From Saccharofermentans sp. (lineage in GTDB: Bacteria; Bacillota; Clostridia; Saccharofermentanales; Saccharofermentanaceae): a stretch of 60,043 nt of DNA. The notes under the pieces were generated by a model. It ran no database searches and was not told the DNA's origin. It saw only the letters and a program-made list of their open reading frames with translations. The stretch's first letter is position 1. Every line of letters starts with the position of its first letter. Where the stretch lies: NCBI GenBank assembly GCA_024684815.1, contig JAIKWL010000006.1:1-60043 (forward strand), given 5' to 3'. The position numbers and the translations under genes were made by a program. Positions 1-7,840 of the stretch are shown piece after piece.

Positions 1-68
1 TAAAAGATGGGGAATTGTTATTTTTGCATCAGGAAAAGGATGAATTTAACATTTCAAGACTCGGAAAA

Positions 69-183
69 GTCCTAAAAACGTTAATTCAAGACTTTGAAAC
101 TATTCCAGGCATCAAAGAATGAATTTATTCATATCTTTGCCATGGAAACCCCTCGAAGGGTCTTAAATACGTTAAATCAAGAC
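69..183 (+). repeat. 24-base imperfect direct repeat
   Basis: Bases 69-92 and 160-183 are the same 24-base sequence with three mismatches; both contain ACGTTAA followed by TCAAGAC. A shorter relative ending in TTTCAAGAC lies at 46-60. The copies sit just upstream of the first gene. They could be regulatory or belong to a mobile-element end; nothing in the sequence decides this. Confidence 0.5.
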
Positions 184-222
184 AAAATTTATGTAGAATT
201 TCGCTTTTATCGGAAGAACGCC

Positions 223-230
223 TACTTTTG
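223..230 (+). promoter_or_regulatory. Bacteroidota-type -7 promoter box
   Basis: TACTTTTG matches the TAnnTTTG -7 element of the primary Bacteroidota sigma factor and lies 62 bases before the ATG at 293. The -33 element is weak. The box is one reason to assign this end of the window to Bacteroidota. Confidence 0.45.
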
Positions 231-292
231 CGAAAAATAACATATAATAGTTTTATATAGATCTATATTAGTAACTTTTAAATTGTACAATT

Positions 293-1282
293 ATGCCAAG
301 AATTATTGATGCATTTAGAAAAGTATTCTTCGGCGATAAAGAGCCCGAAGAAGTGTTGAACAGTGGTGTTGCAAAGACCGCCAAGGAAATCCTTGTAGGA
401 AAAGGATCGAAACCGGGCAAGTCTGGTAATGCCACTTCAGAAGGCGAAGTATTTAACGACAACGCTACCCATCTGAAGATGTTTGGTGGTAGGGAAGTAG
501 ACGTAGTACCAACGCATAACGGTGCACTGTTGCAAGTGTCCGGTGTTGGTGCTAAGAATGAAGGTGGTTTTTCCATCAGTATGGATAAGCAAGAGTACGC
601 CAAGTTTAGTGCCCTTGATGAGTCCCACCAGAAAAAGTTTGTGGAGAATTACCTTCAGCAGTATGCCCCAAACAGATTCAAGGAACTAAGCGGCAACAAG
701 AATGTTGCCAACTACTGGTCACAGGTCGGCGACAAGAAGTTCTATGCCCCTGTCACAACGGCAGAGCTTAACAAGCTGAAATCCCTCAGCGGTCAAGAAA
801 AGGATGCTTATTTTAAGGAACTTCTCAAAGAGAAAGATCCGAAACAGTACAACGCCCTGGTTAATGCCGAAAAGGCATTGGCTGCAGACAAGAAAATAAG
901 GGATGTAGCACAGACTCCATGGCAAAGGAACGGTTCTCCAACCAATTCAATTGGGAACCAGGGAGCTGCCGCATGGCAGGGTAAGTTCAAGCAATACCCT
1001 GATGAGCCGCTGAATCCACGTATCAGCAAGGTAACTCCTTTCGTCGATGAGAATACCGTTTATCTGAATATGACTGTTGACGGTAAAGAAAAGAACCTTA
1101 CCGTCAGCAACAGAAACACCGTCGACGCTTTCAATGCCGGTGCTCTACCACTGAATGTACTCGCCAATAAGGTGCTGGAGATGACAGACCGCCTACAGGT
1201 CAATCTTCAATCACGTTTTGAGATGGCTATGGATGAGCAGCGCAGTCAGGAACAGGGATATTCCAATGGATTCCGCAGATGA
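293..1282 (+). CDS. Hypothetical protein, Bacteroidota mobile-element type
   Basis: This is a 329-residue soluble, charged protein with no signal peptide or membrane segment. I do not recognise a catalytic motif. The N-terminus (MPRIIDAFRKVFFGD) is basic and hydrophobic, followed by a low-complexity Gly/Lys/Ser linker near residues 38-52. The last 90 residues contain a compact segment reading VYLNMTVDGKEKNLTVSN and end in a Gln/Glu/Arg-rich tail. Its style resembles the DUF3945/DUF4099-like accessory proteins of Bacteroidota conjugative elements, but that is an impression and not a domain match. The reading frame is open throughout, codon use looks regular, and a TACTTTTG box lies upstream, so I think it is a real gene. 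Confidence 0.6.
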   Translation: MPRIIDAFRKVFFGDKEPEEVLNSGVAKTAKEILVGKGSKPGKSGNATSEGEVFNDNATHLKMFGGREVDVVPTHNGALLQVSGVGAKNEGGFSISMDKQEYAKFSALDESHQKKFVENYLQQYAPNRFKELSGNKNVANYWSQVGDKKFYAPVTTAELNKLKSLSGQEKDAYFKELLKEKDPKQYNALVNAEKALAADKKIRDVAQTPWQRNGSPTNSIGNQGAAAWQGKFKQYPDEPLNPRISKVTPFVDENTVYLNMTVDGKEKNLTVSNRNTVDAFNAGALPLNVLANKVLEMTDRLQVNLQSRFEMAMDEQRSQEQGYSNGFRR

Positions 1283-1340
1283 TGCTGAACACAGCAAGAA
1301 AATTATCCATAATATAAATTTTCTAATTAACTAATTGAAC

Positions 1341-1373
1341 GGATAAGGGCTGGCCGCGAGGTTCGCCCTTACC
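1341..1373 (+). terminator. Hairpin downstream of the first gene
   Basis: GGATAAGGGC and GCCCTTACC form a nine-base stem about 60 bases after the stop at 1282. An A/T-rich stretch with T-runs follows near 1382-1393. It may terminate the gene at 293-1282. Confidence 0.4.
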
Positions 1374-2269
1374 GATGCCGCTATTTTTATTTTATCAAAA
1401 AATGATAAATTAAAATTATTGACCGCTGTCCGCTATGCAAGGCTGTCGAAATGTGGACGCAGTGAGTCCAAAATCTGGAATATCGCTACGAGAACTACTA
1501 TTATCGTTGCGAGAATAACCATAATCGCTACGAAAAACCCTATTGTCGCAGATTATCGATGCGATAATAGATGGATATAGTAAGGATGCCGCCCATCGAG
1601 CAGCACCCCTTGCAGATTCGCCAGCGTCCTGTCCACTAAGCACAGAGTCAAAAAAAAGCACTGCCACCGTCGGACTACAGAACACGAACCTAATCGCGTA
1701 GCCAACAGCAGCAGCTTAGAAGAATGGAGAGCCGTTTTTCAAGTCATTATCGGAATTTTCCTCAGACCCACGCAGACGTGCTGAAGCACCTGTGGTTACC
1801 TATTCCGCACTCTCCAGTAGATGGAGGGGCCTCTCAGTGAGTGATGTACGTACTTGCCCCACTCCTTACGCCCTTGACGCTCTGGCGCAACCCTCCAATA
1901 GGAACCTGGCACCGTCGTACCGCGAGAATACTCTCGTTTCAAAGCAACTGCCGTGCCAGGTAATCGCCTTCACTGGTCACAGATGCTCGTTCGAATGAAC
2001 GCCCCCTAAGCTCAACGTCTTAACCTGCATCCATCGCAAACGGAGTCATGCTCCAGAAGAAACAGGTGCAGTAACCGTTATCCAATCCTTCGGCGATATA
2101 AGGGCCTGGCACCGCAACACTTCTGGGATGGTCACTTGACAGGTCGTAACCTATCCCCGCACTCCCAAGGCTCATGGGCCGGTCAACATGAGGCCGCCGT
2201 AACCGCCTCCCGCTTCTCCCATGGCTCAAGTGCCGCATGCCAGGCTATATTTCAGTGTTTCAAAGATCG
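1374..2269. other. About 900 bases without a convincing gene
   Basis: No reading frame here has the look of a real protein: candidates are short, lack starts with ribosome sites, and are rich in Arg, Ser and Pro. The only clear structure is the four-unit 21-base repeat at 1482-1565. Two stretches near 1783-1815 and 2136-2170 look alike (both contain AACCTAT, CCGCACTC and a GGGCC-type run). They may be degraded copies of one another or decayed mobile-element DNA. Confidence 0.4.
1482..1565. repeat. Four imperfect 21-base tandem repeats
   Basis: Units begin at 1482, 1503, 1524 and 1545, each starting with ATCGCTACG or a close variant; the fourth is degenerate. The exact period of 21 bases (seven codons) means a minus-strand frame reads a seven-residue D-x-x-x-x-R-S/N repeat. 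There is no supporting gene structure around it. Confidence 0.55.
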
Positions 2270-2467
2270 CTATTCTAACCCTTCCATCAGGACTGCCATT
2301 GCCATTTCCTGGGCGCAGGGCGGTGGAGCACCGGCACGGCGCTGCACCTCATACTCTTCAGATGCGGCATCGGCCCTGGAGCTGATGAAGTCCTCATCAT
2401 CCTTTCGGGCGTCTCCGGCATCGGTAAGATATGCCCGAAGATAGCTGCTATAATAGTTGGCATCCAT
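2270..2467 (-). pseudogene. DUF1896-like protein, probably truncated
   Basis: This 65-residue product reads MDANYYSSYLRAYL, then DDEDFISSRADAASEEY and AQEMAMAVLMEGL. That pattern (YLR..., F-x-x-x-RA-x-AA, AQE-x-AM-x-L-x-x-GL) matches what I remember of the N-terminal half of DUF1896, a family found in Bacteroidota conjugative transposons. Family members are usually about twice this length. Here a TAG falls just after the GLE, a TGA follows six codons later, and no continuation of the family is visible in any frame. It therefore looks like a truncated remnant. Its ATG overlaps the end of the 36-codon gene upstream (TAATATG), which suggests one transcript with the lipoprotein. The function of the family is not known to me. 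Confidence 0.45.
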
Positions 2468-2468
2468 A

Positions 2469-2579
2469 TTAGTCCAGATATTCTGTGTGCGCGTTCTCTT
2501 CCTCCTGCAGCACTTCGTCGAGGTGTTGCAGGTTCTTAGCATCGTACTCGATGTCTGGAGTATTATCGTCCTTCTTCAT
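2469..2579 (-). CDS. 36-residue acidic small protein
   Basis: A short frame between the lipoprotein and the DUF1896-like gene encodes 36 residues starting MKKDDNTPDIEYDAKN and ending HTEYLD. It is strongly acidic and predicted helical (LQHLDEVLQEEE). Its ATG begins eight bases after the lipoprotein stop, and its TAA lies one base before the next ATG, so the three frames form a tight minus-strand mini-operon. That packing is the main evidence that it is real. No function is recognised. Confidence 0.4.
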   Translation of the reverse strand: MKKDDNTPDIEYDAKNLQHLDEVLQEEENAHTEYLD

Positions 2580-2586
2580 AGCCTTG

Positions 2587-3120
2587 TCAATCAGGAAGTG
2601 CATAGATGATGTTGATGCCCTGCTTGTAGCAGTTCATCATGATCTCAACCTGCTTGCCGCCGATGGTGGCCAGTCCCTCATAGATGTACTCTGTACCATC
2701 CTCAGAGTTCGTTACCTTCTTCATCGTGATGCCATACCGCTTCTCAATCTCAGCCTTGAAGCCCAGTGCCTTGGCATCACCACCACCGGCATAGGTAACT
2801 CCCACCATGCCCAGACCTTTACCGTTGCCGATGAACATGTAGTTGATGACTACCGTTGCAGCCTGATTGGTATAGAGCAAGGTGTACTCATTACTGTTCT
2901 CGTTCAGCTCCCAGTTAAAGCCGGACATGTATTCCTTGACATGGCTCTGTGAGCTGCCGAAGTCCAGGCAAGGATCTACATACTCGGTACTGCCCGTCGG
3001 TCCTGTAGGCACCTGGGGTGTTCCGTCATCGTCACTGTCACCGCCACAGGCTGTGAATGTTACACACATTGCTGCCATCATGGCCAGCATCATCACTCTC
3101 GCAAAAATCGACTTTTTCAT
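2587..3120 (-). CDS. Small Bacteroidota-type lipoprotein
   Basis: This 177-residue protein has a basic start (MKKSIFARVM), a hydrophobic core and a lipobox ending FTACGG, so Cys-25 is the likely acylation site. The residues after it (GGDSDDDG) are the acidic/Gly export signal typical of surface lipoproteins in Bacteroidota. The mature part, about 145 residues, has alternating Tyr, Gly and beta-prone segments and resembles small lipoproteins of unknown function in Prevotella. It leads a minus-strand mini-operon with the 36-residue and DUF1896-like genes. No Shine-Dalgarno site is visible before the ATG, as is usual in Bacteroidota. Location is confident; role is unknown. Confidence 0.75.
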   Translation of the reverse strand: MKKSIFARVMMLAMMAAMCVTFTACGGDSDDDGTPQVPTGPTGSTEYVDPCLDFGSSQSHVKEYMSGFNWELNENSNEYTLLYTNQAATVVINYMFIGNGKGLGMVGVTYAGGGDAKALGFKAEIEKRYGITMKKVTNSEDGTEYIYEGLATIGGKQVEIMMNCYKQGINIIYALPD

Positions 3121-3247
3121 AATTATTTGTTGTTAGTCATTAAAGCCACCCCGGGCGTGGCGTCGCGTTCCACGTGATCCGGGATGGCATTCTTGTTGTT
3201 GTTTTATCTTCAGCAGTGAGTCGCGACCCTCACAAGCGTATATACAC

Positions 3248-3291
3248 AAAAAAAGCCACAGAACACCCATATCATCTATGGATGTTCTGTG
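3248..3291 (-). terminator. Rho-independent terminator, leftward
   Basis: On the minus strand, nine perfect base pairs (CACAGAACA with TGTTCTGTG, 3291-3283 and 3265-3257) are followed by GGC and a run of seven T's. It ends the candidate RNA transcribed from the box at 3446-3453. Confidence 0.7.
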
Positions 3292-3439
3292 ACCTACCCC
3301 TTCAGAATGTATCTGAATTTGGCCGGACTTTACCCCATGGAGAGTGAGCCAGTTGCCATACTCATGTCCGGGCGCCACAGCGAGAAGGTGCCTCACATTA
3401 CGCCACTATTGCGGCCTTTTACACTTCAACTCGTTTGTC
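3248..3439 (-). ncRNA. Possible structured RNA, about 190 bases
   Basis: On the minus strand a TACCTTTG promoter box (3453-3446) is followed by about 190 bases with no frame that starts well, ending in a nine-base hairpin and seven T's (3291-3248). Internal pairings include CCGGAC with GTCCGG (plus-strand 3321-3328 with 3366-3373) and a TTCAGA/TCTGAA hairpin (3301-3317). Promoter, structure and terminator together suggest a small RNA or a terminated leader. I could not match it to 6S, SRP, RNase P, tmRNA or a riboswitch class that I know. Confidence 0.35.
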
Positions 3440-3445
3440 TTAGTG

Positions 3446-3453
3446 CAAAGGTA
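3446..3453 (-). promoter_or_regulatory. Bacteroidota-type -7 box, leftward
   Basis: The minus strand reads TACCTTTG, a good TAnnTTTG match, placed just ahead of the candidate structured RNA. The -33 element is not clear. Confidence 0.45.
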
Positions 3454-3458
3454 CCAAT

Positions 3459-3481
3459 AAATGGGCCCTTCGGGACCCATT
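3459..3481 (+). terminator. Hairpin with T-rich tail near the contig join
   Basis: AATGGGCCC, loop TTCG and GGACCCATT form a stem with one mismatch, followed by TTTCTTTT on the plus strand. No gene on the plus strand is seen to end here. The phylum change in the window falls just after it. Confidence 0.4.
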
Positions 3482-3554
3482 TTCTTTTGCTAATAAGTTA
3501 GGGGCCATCGCTTTCGTTTTGCGACAACCCCTTTGTTCTTGCTGAATGATCTGA

Positions 3555-4907
3555 TCAATAACGGAAGAGCTCTTTGTAAAGTACTCTTACTGCATATGAA
3601 CAGTAGGACTCGGATACACCGAACATCATGGAGATCTCGGATGCGCCCTGGTTAACGATCCTTAAGTTGATACCCGCATTGGAAAGGGCGGAAGCTGCTC
3701 TTGCCATGATACCTACGGAATTGGCCATTGCTTCACCTACGATCATGACTATGGCAAGGTCTCTGTCAACCTTAACGTCAGCTTCGAGTTCCTTCTTGAT
3801 CCTGTCTACGATCCTTGCTTCCTTTTCTTCGGTGAAATACTTCTTGCGGAGAACGATCGTAACTGTATCGATTCCGGAAGGAATGTGATCGATCGAGATC
3901 ACTTCATCAGAGAATATCTTGAGGAGAGCTGCAAGGAAACCTACCTGTCTGTTCATCATATACTTGCTGACTGTAACTGTGCAGAAACCCTTGTCACCGG
4001 CGATACCGGTTACGAGTGAATCGTAGTGTGAACGCTTGGACACGAGCATAGTGCCTTTGGCGGAAGGGTTATTCGTATTCTTGATGTTGAGCGGAATTCC
4101 GCGTGCGAATACAGGATAGATTGCTTCTTCGTGGAGCACTGTGAATCCTGCATAGGAAAGCTCTCTCATCTCATCGTATGTGATCTCGGTGATAGGGAAA
4201 GGGTTCTTTACAAGATTCGGGTTAACAGCAAATACATTGTCAACATCGGTCCAGTTCTCATAAACATCGGCATTTACAGATGCTGCAAGTATAGAACCGG
4301 TTATGTCGGATCCGCCTCTTGAGAAGGTGATGATCTTACCGCTCTTGGATACACCGTAGAAACCCGGGAATACGAGGATGACATCAGCCTCATCTTTGAG
4401 CTTGGCAAGATTGTCGTATGTCTCGGGGAGAATAACAGCTTTGCCGGCTTCATCGTGCTCTAAGTAAAGACCGCACTCCTCGGGATCGCAGTATTTGGCA
4501 GGGTGACCTGTTGATGTGAGGTAGAAAGCCACGAGTCTTGCGCAGCAGTCTTCACCCATAGCCTTAACTGAATCAAGGTAAGCGATATCTTCGGTGTAAT
4601 CAGCATTAACGATCTTAAGAAGTCTTCCTTTGATATCGGGAAGAACCTCTATAATATTAAGTTCATCGGCGATCTCTTCGTAACGGGCGAGTACTGCCTC
4701 AACTTCCCTTTCGAAAGAATCTCCTGCAAGTCTTGCCTTTGCAACGGAAATAAGAAGATCCGTTACCTTAGTGTCGTCTTTTGTGCGCTTACCGGGCGCG
4801 GACACGACCATGATCCTTCTATCCTCGTCTGATAAAAGGATGTTGCAGACCTTTTGGATCTGAAATGCGTTGGCAAGAGAAGATCCGCCGAATTTTGTAA
4901 CTTTCAT
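3555..4907 (-). CDS. lysC: Aspartate kinase
   Basis: The 450-residue enzyme phosphorylates L-aspartate with ATP, the first step to lysine, threonine, methionine and diaminopimelate for the cell wall. The N-terminus reads KVTKFGGSSLA, the family's ATP-binding signature, and FSRGGSDITGS near residue 195 is the second kinase motif. Two ACT regulatory domains follow in the last 150 residues (around DKGFCTVTVSKYMMN and VMIVGEAMANSVGIMARA), so feedback control by an amino acid is expected, though the effector cannot be read from sequence. Length is normal for a monofunctional kinase. AAGGAG lies before the ATG. It is transcribed away from yqeG. A 12-pair GU-rich hairpin lies beyond its stop (about 3503-3535) without a clear T-run. 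Confidence 0.95.
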   Translation of the reverse strand: MKVTKFGGSSLANAFQIQKVCNILLSDEDRRIMVVSAPGKRTKDDTKVTDLLISVAKARLAGDSFEREVEAVLARYEEIADELNIIEVLPDIKGRLLKIVNADYTEDIAYLDSVKAMGEDCCARLVAFYLTSTGHPAKYCDPEECGLYLEHDEAGKAVILPETYDNLAKLKDEADVILVFPGFYGVSKSGKIITFSRGGSDITGSILAASVNADVYENWTDVDNVFAVNPNLVKNPFPITEITYDEMRELSYAGFTVLHEEAIYPVFARGIPLNIKNTNNPSAKGTMLVSKRSHYDSLVTGIAGDKGFCTVTVSKYMMNRQVGFLAALLKIFSDEVISIDHIPSGIDTVTIVLRKKYFTEEKEARIVDRIKKELEADVKVDRDLAIVMIVGEAMANSVGIMARAASALSNAGINLRIVNQGASEISMMFGVSESYCSYAVRVLYKELFRY

Positions 4908-5037
4908 AGCTATATGCTCCTTGACTCATCATTTTGCTTTACTATAATATCACAAGCGAAAAATTATATTATTATAATTATTTTGTAGCCAAATATTAGT
5001 CTGACTGTAACAGTGCACAATAAAGAGGAGTGGATCA

Positions 5038-5535
5038 TTGAATATATTCAAAGCAATGAAACCCGAGAAAGTCTATGAAAGCCTTGTCCTGGTTCCGTGG
5101 GACGAGCTTGCAAAAGACGGTATAAAGACTGCTCTTTTGGATTTTGATAATACTTTGGGGCCCGATCATGCAACGGAGCCTGAAGACTACAGTTACAGGT
5201 GCGTAAAGATGATCGAGGCTCAGGGGATTAAATGCTGCCTGGTATCGAATGCAAAATCAGGAAGATCCGCAAAGATCGCTGAGATGCTCGGAGTCCCGTG
5301 CGTTACATATGCCAACAAGCCGGGAACATCAGGAGTACTGAAGGCAATAGAACTGATGAAGTCCACCCCTGAGGAGTCGGTTATGATTGGTGATCAGGTG
5401 TTTACGGATGTCATTGCAGGCAACAGATCAGGCTGCCGGACTTTGATGGTTGAAAAGCTCCACAGACCCGAAATATGGTATGTAATGCTCAAAAGACCGT
5501 TCGAAAAGATCGTCAGATTTATAGGAAAGTTCTGA
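5038..5535 (+). CDS. yqeG: YqeG-family HAD phosphatase
   Basis: This 165-residue protein belongs to the YqeG (HAD IIIA) family of phosphatases. The nucleophile motif LLDFDNTLGP is near residue 34, the second motif Ser is in LVSNAK near 69, and the acidic pair motif IGDQVFTD is near residue 120, all in the right order. The physiological substrate in Firmicutes is not established; relatives act on phosphatidylglycerophosphate in other lineages. The start is a TTG at 5038 with AGAGGAG seven bases upstream, a better fit than the internal ATG at 5056. It lies ahead of efp, from which it is separated by a promoter. Confidence 0.85.
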   Translation: MNIFKAMKPEKVYESLVLVPWDELAKDGIKTALLDFDNTLGPDHATEPEDYSYRCVKMIEAQGIKCCLVSNAKSGRSAKIAEMLGVPCVTYANKPGTSGVLKAIELMKSTPEESVMIGDQVFTDVIAGNRSGCRTLMVEKLHRPEIWYVMLKRPFEKIVRFIGKF

Positions 5536-5571
5536 TATTGTGCCTATAGAATCCCTGATACTTGCGTAAAA

Positions 5572-5600
5572 AACCGCTTTCAAGTAAAATTATTTAGTTA
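5572..5600 (+). promoter_or_regulatory. Sigma-A-type promoter of efp
   Basis: TTGCGT (5572-5577), a 17-base spacer and TAAAAT (5595-5600) precede the efp ATG at 5632 by 31 bases. The spacing is ideal and the boxes are near consensus. Confidence 0.6.
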
Positions 5601-5631
5601 AACGCTTATTTATTAAAAAGGAGAAATATTT

Positions 5632-6189
5632 ATGATTAGCGCAGGTGATTTCAGAAACGGACTGTGTTTCGAGATGGACGATCAGGTTTATCAGGTCGTT
5701 GAATTCCAGCATGTTAAGCCCGGAAAGGGAGCAGCGTTCGTAAGAACAAAGTATAAGAACGTTAAGACAGGATCCGTAGTTGAAAGATCTTTCAACCCTA
5801 ACGAGAAGTTCGAGCAGGCTCAGCTTACAAGACAGGATATGCAGTTTATCTATGCTGACGGCGATCTCTATTACTTCATGGATGCCGACACATATGAGCA
5901 GACACCTATCCATCAGGATAAACTCGGTGACGGAATCAAGTTCCTCAAAGAAGAGATGGTATGTAAGGTAGTTTCTTACAAGGGCGATATCTTCCAGGTA
6001 GAGCTTCCTATCACAGTTGTCCTCGAGATCACTGAATGCGAACCCGGCGTTAAGGGTGATACAGCTAACAACGCTTCCAAGTATGCTACTCTTGAGACAG
6101 GTGCTGTTGTTAAGGTACCTCTCTTCGTTAACCAGGGTGAGAAGATCAAGGTTGACACAAGAACAGGCGAATACTTAGAAAGAGCTTAA
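5632..6189 (+). CDS. efp: Translation elongation factor P
   Basis: The 185-residue factor binds between the P and E sites of the ribosome and relieves stalling at proline runs. The start [10 protein letters not shown] and the tip PGKGAAFVR are typical; Lys-32 in PGKGAA is the position modified in Bacillus EF-P. The three OB-like domains are complete, with the last ending [23 protein letters not shown] precedes the ATG. The gene has its own promoter and a strong terminator, so it is probably transcribed mainly alone, upstream of the asp23-nusB-recN cluster. Confidence 0.97.
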   Translation: MISAGDFRNGLCFEMDDQVYQVVEFQHVKPGKGAAFVRTKYKNVKTGSVVERSFNPNEKFEQAQLTRQDMQFIYADGDLYYFMDADTYEQTPIHQDKLGDGIKFLKEEMVCKVVSYKGDIFQVELPITVVLEITECEPGVKGDTANNASKYATLETGAVVKVPLFVNQGEKIKVDTRTGEYLERA

Positions 6190-6201
6190 TTAATCTATAC
6201 C

Positions 6202-6242
6202 GGCTGCCGTTTGAGGGATTAGTCCTTTTTACGGCAGCCGTT
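6202..6242 (+). terminator. Rho-independent terminator after efp
   Basis: GGCTGCCGT (6202-6210) pairs perfectly with ACGGCAGCC (6231-6239), followed by GTTTAT, 12 bases after the efp stop. Confidence 0.75.
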
Positions 6243-6282
6243 TATCCGCACCTTTAAAGTTTAGATCATTCAAGGAACCGAT

Positions 6283-6651
6283 ATGGAAGACAATACTAAC
6301 ATCGAATCCATAAAAGGCGATCGTTCAATGACACAGGGGTTTGTAGCCCAATACGCATCTGAAGCGGCGCTCCAGATAAACGGTGTTCTGTCATTGGTTC
6401 CTTCTTTTGCCGTGGCGCTTAAGGAAAAAGCCGGTGTTGTCCATGAAGGCAAGGGTGTAAGGGTAGTCTTCGGAGATACGCAGGAAGGATCTGTATCTAT
6501 TACGGTTTATCCCGTTGTTAAATACGGTATGATCATTCCCGAGATTGCCTGGATGATACAGGAAAAGGTAAAAAAAGACGTCGAGCGATTTACCGGTCTT
6601 ACGGTAGAGAGTGTCGACGTTTATGTTTGCGGGGTTGAGGAGGTGTCATGA
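6283..6651 (+). CDS. Asp23/Gls24-family envelope stress protein
   Basis: This is a 122-residue member of the Asp23 (alkaline shock) family, small cytoplasmic proteins that coat the inner membrane face in Gram-positive bacteria and are linked to cell-wall stress. The family core is visible in VVFGDTQEGSVSITVYPVVKYG followed by EKVKKDVERFTGLTVESVDVYV. The next gene encodes the membrane anchor AmaP, with which Asp23 interacts in Staphylococcus; the two overlap by four bases. The same IPEIAWMIQEKVKKDVERFTG-type segment occurs in the C-terminal half of AmaP, so the two proteins share a fold. The ATG at 6283 has AAGGA upstream. Confidence 0.85.
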   Translation: MEDNTNIESIKGDRSMTQGFVAQYASEAALQINGVLSLVPSFAVALKEKAGVVHEGKGVRVVFGDTQEGSVSITVYPVVKYGMIIPEIAWMIQEKVKKDVERFTGLTVESVDVYVCGVEEVS

Positions 6652-7202
6652 ATTCCTTTATCAGAGCATTGATGTTCATTTATTCCGTGGTTATAGCGGT
6701 TATTTCTGTAGTACTGTTATATGCGCTTATTGATGACGGTATCTTTGCCGACATCTTATCCCCCTTATCTTCGATCGTAACGGGTCCTGTGAGCAGATAT
6801 ATCTATCTTGGTATCCTTCTGCTCCTGTTTATTACGTCTATTGTTTCCATTACGAACATAATCACTTCAGGAAGACTCAACCGTACAAGATTGAGAAAGA
6901 ACGATATCGGTACAGTTGATATCGGTCCTGATGCTATCGAGAGTATTGCTCTTAATGCCGCCAAGTCAGCCCAGGTCGGTATCAAGAGTGCAAGATGCCA
7001 CGTTGCGCCTGCCAAGAACCAGGCTTTGAAAGTGACGGTATCCTGCGAGCTTTATTCAAATGTCGAGATCCCTTCTTCCATGGCTAAAGTTCAGGAGAAG
7101 GTAAAGAAAGATATCGAAAGATTCACAGGTATTGCTGTTGAACAGGTTATAGTCAGAGTCGCAAAGGTTGAGCAGGCTCAGACAAGGGTTGAGAGCAGAT
7201 AA
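6648..7202 (+). CDS. amaP: AmaP, membrane anchor of Asp23
   Basis: The 184-residue protein has two membrane segments, roughly residues 7-27 and 48-68, then a cytoplasmic Asp23-like domain from about residue 90 to 175 (VTVSCELYSNVEIPSS, EKVKKDIERFTGIAVEQVIVRV). This is the architecture of AmaP, which recruits Asp23 to the membrane. It overlaps asp23 by ATGA and is followed two bases later by the DUF2273 gene, giving the usual three-gene asp23-amaP-DUF2273 set. Confidence 0.85.
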   Translation: MNSFIRALMFIYSVVIAVISVVLLYALIDDGIFADILSPLSSIVTGPVSRYIYLGILLLLFITSIVSITNIITSGRLNRTRLRKNDIGTVDIGPDAIESIALNAAKSAQVGIKSARCHVAPAKNQALKVTVSCELYSNVEIPSSMAKVQEKVKKDIERFTGIAVEQVIVRVAKVEQAQTRVESR

Positions 7203-7204
7203 AA

Positions 7205-7441
7205 ATGGAAAGGTTTCTGTCCAAGCTTTTCGAGAAATTCCGCAACACCAAGGCCGGTGTTTTATTTGCTGTCCTGTTTTTTATAGTAGGACTTTTACTT
7301 TGTATATTCGGGTTCTTTAAGACCCTCTTTATATTATTGATGACGGCGGTAGGCTTCTTTGTTGGTTCGTTCCTCTTTTCCGACACGAGCAGATTCAAGA
7401 AATTCCTTGACAGGATTTTGCCTCCGGGGAGGTTCAGATGA
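7205..7441 (+). CDS. DUF2273 small membrane protein
   Basis: The 78-residue protein is a predicted double-spanning membrane protein: hydrophobic stretches at about 18-36 and 40-58, with a basic N-terminus (MERFLSKLFEKFRN) and basic C-terminus. It is the DUF2273 partner that accompanies amaP and asp23 in many Firmicutes and probably belongs to the same membrane assembly. It overlaps nusB by four bases (ATGA), so translation is likely coupled. Confidence 0.75.
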   Translation: MERFLSKLFEKFRNTKAGVLFAVLFFIVGLLLCIFGFFKTLFILLMTAVGFFVGSFLFSDTSRFKKFLDRILPPGRFR

Positions 7442-7836
7442 GTAGGATCGAGACACGTGAGCATGCGATGGAATTTTTGTTCCAGACCGGATTTAGAAGT
7501 GATCCCGTAAGTGAACAGATAGATCTTTTCAGGGAAGCTTATCCTGAAGTGACTGAGGATGAGGACTATTTTCTGGATATAGTTTACGGCGTTATAAACA
7601 GCAGGGATGAACTTGACGAGAAGTTCGTTCCGTTCCTTAAGAGATGGAAATTGGAGCGCCTTCCCGTTACTGACCGTATAATCCTTGAGATTGCGGTATA
7701 TGAGATCATTACTGTTGAGGATATTCCGACTTCTGTTTCAATCAACGAAGCTGTTAAGCTTGCAAAGAAGTTCGGAACCGAAAGCTCATCTTCTTACATT
7801 AACGGTGTCTTAAGCAACTTCGTAAAGAGCCTTTGA
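7438..7836 (+). CDS. nusB: Transcription antitermination factor NusB
   Basis: The 132-residue all-helical RNA-binding protein joins NusE (S10) on boxA of rRNA leaders to prevent premature termination. Family landmarks are R-x-x-AMEFLFQTGF at the start, DRIILEIAVYEI near residue 80, and SVSINEAVKLAKKFGTESSSSYINGVL at the end. Length is normal. It starts inside the DUF2273 stop and is followed four bases after its own stop by xseA, the standard Firmicutes order. Confidence 0.95.
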   Translation: MSRIETREHAMEFLFQTGFRSDPVSEQIDLFREAYPEVTEDEDYFLDIVYGVINSRDELDEKFVPFLKRWKLERLPVTDRIILEIAVYEIITVEDIPTSVSINEAVKLAKKFGTESSSSYINGVLSNFVKSL

Positions 7837-7840
7837 TCTG

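Noticed and set aside
1792-1998. 68-codon frame on the plus strand
   Set aside because: No ribosome or promoter context, odd composition, and no family resemblance I could name.
2020-2269. TAG recoding (as in some Prevotella phages) extending the DUF1896-like frame
   Set aside because: Reading through the TAG meets a TGA six codons later and the sequence does not continue the family.
3133-3396. 87-codon frame on the minus strand
   Set aside because: It runs through a perfect terminator hairpin and the structured segment; more likely non-coding.
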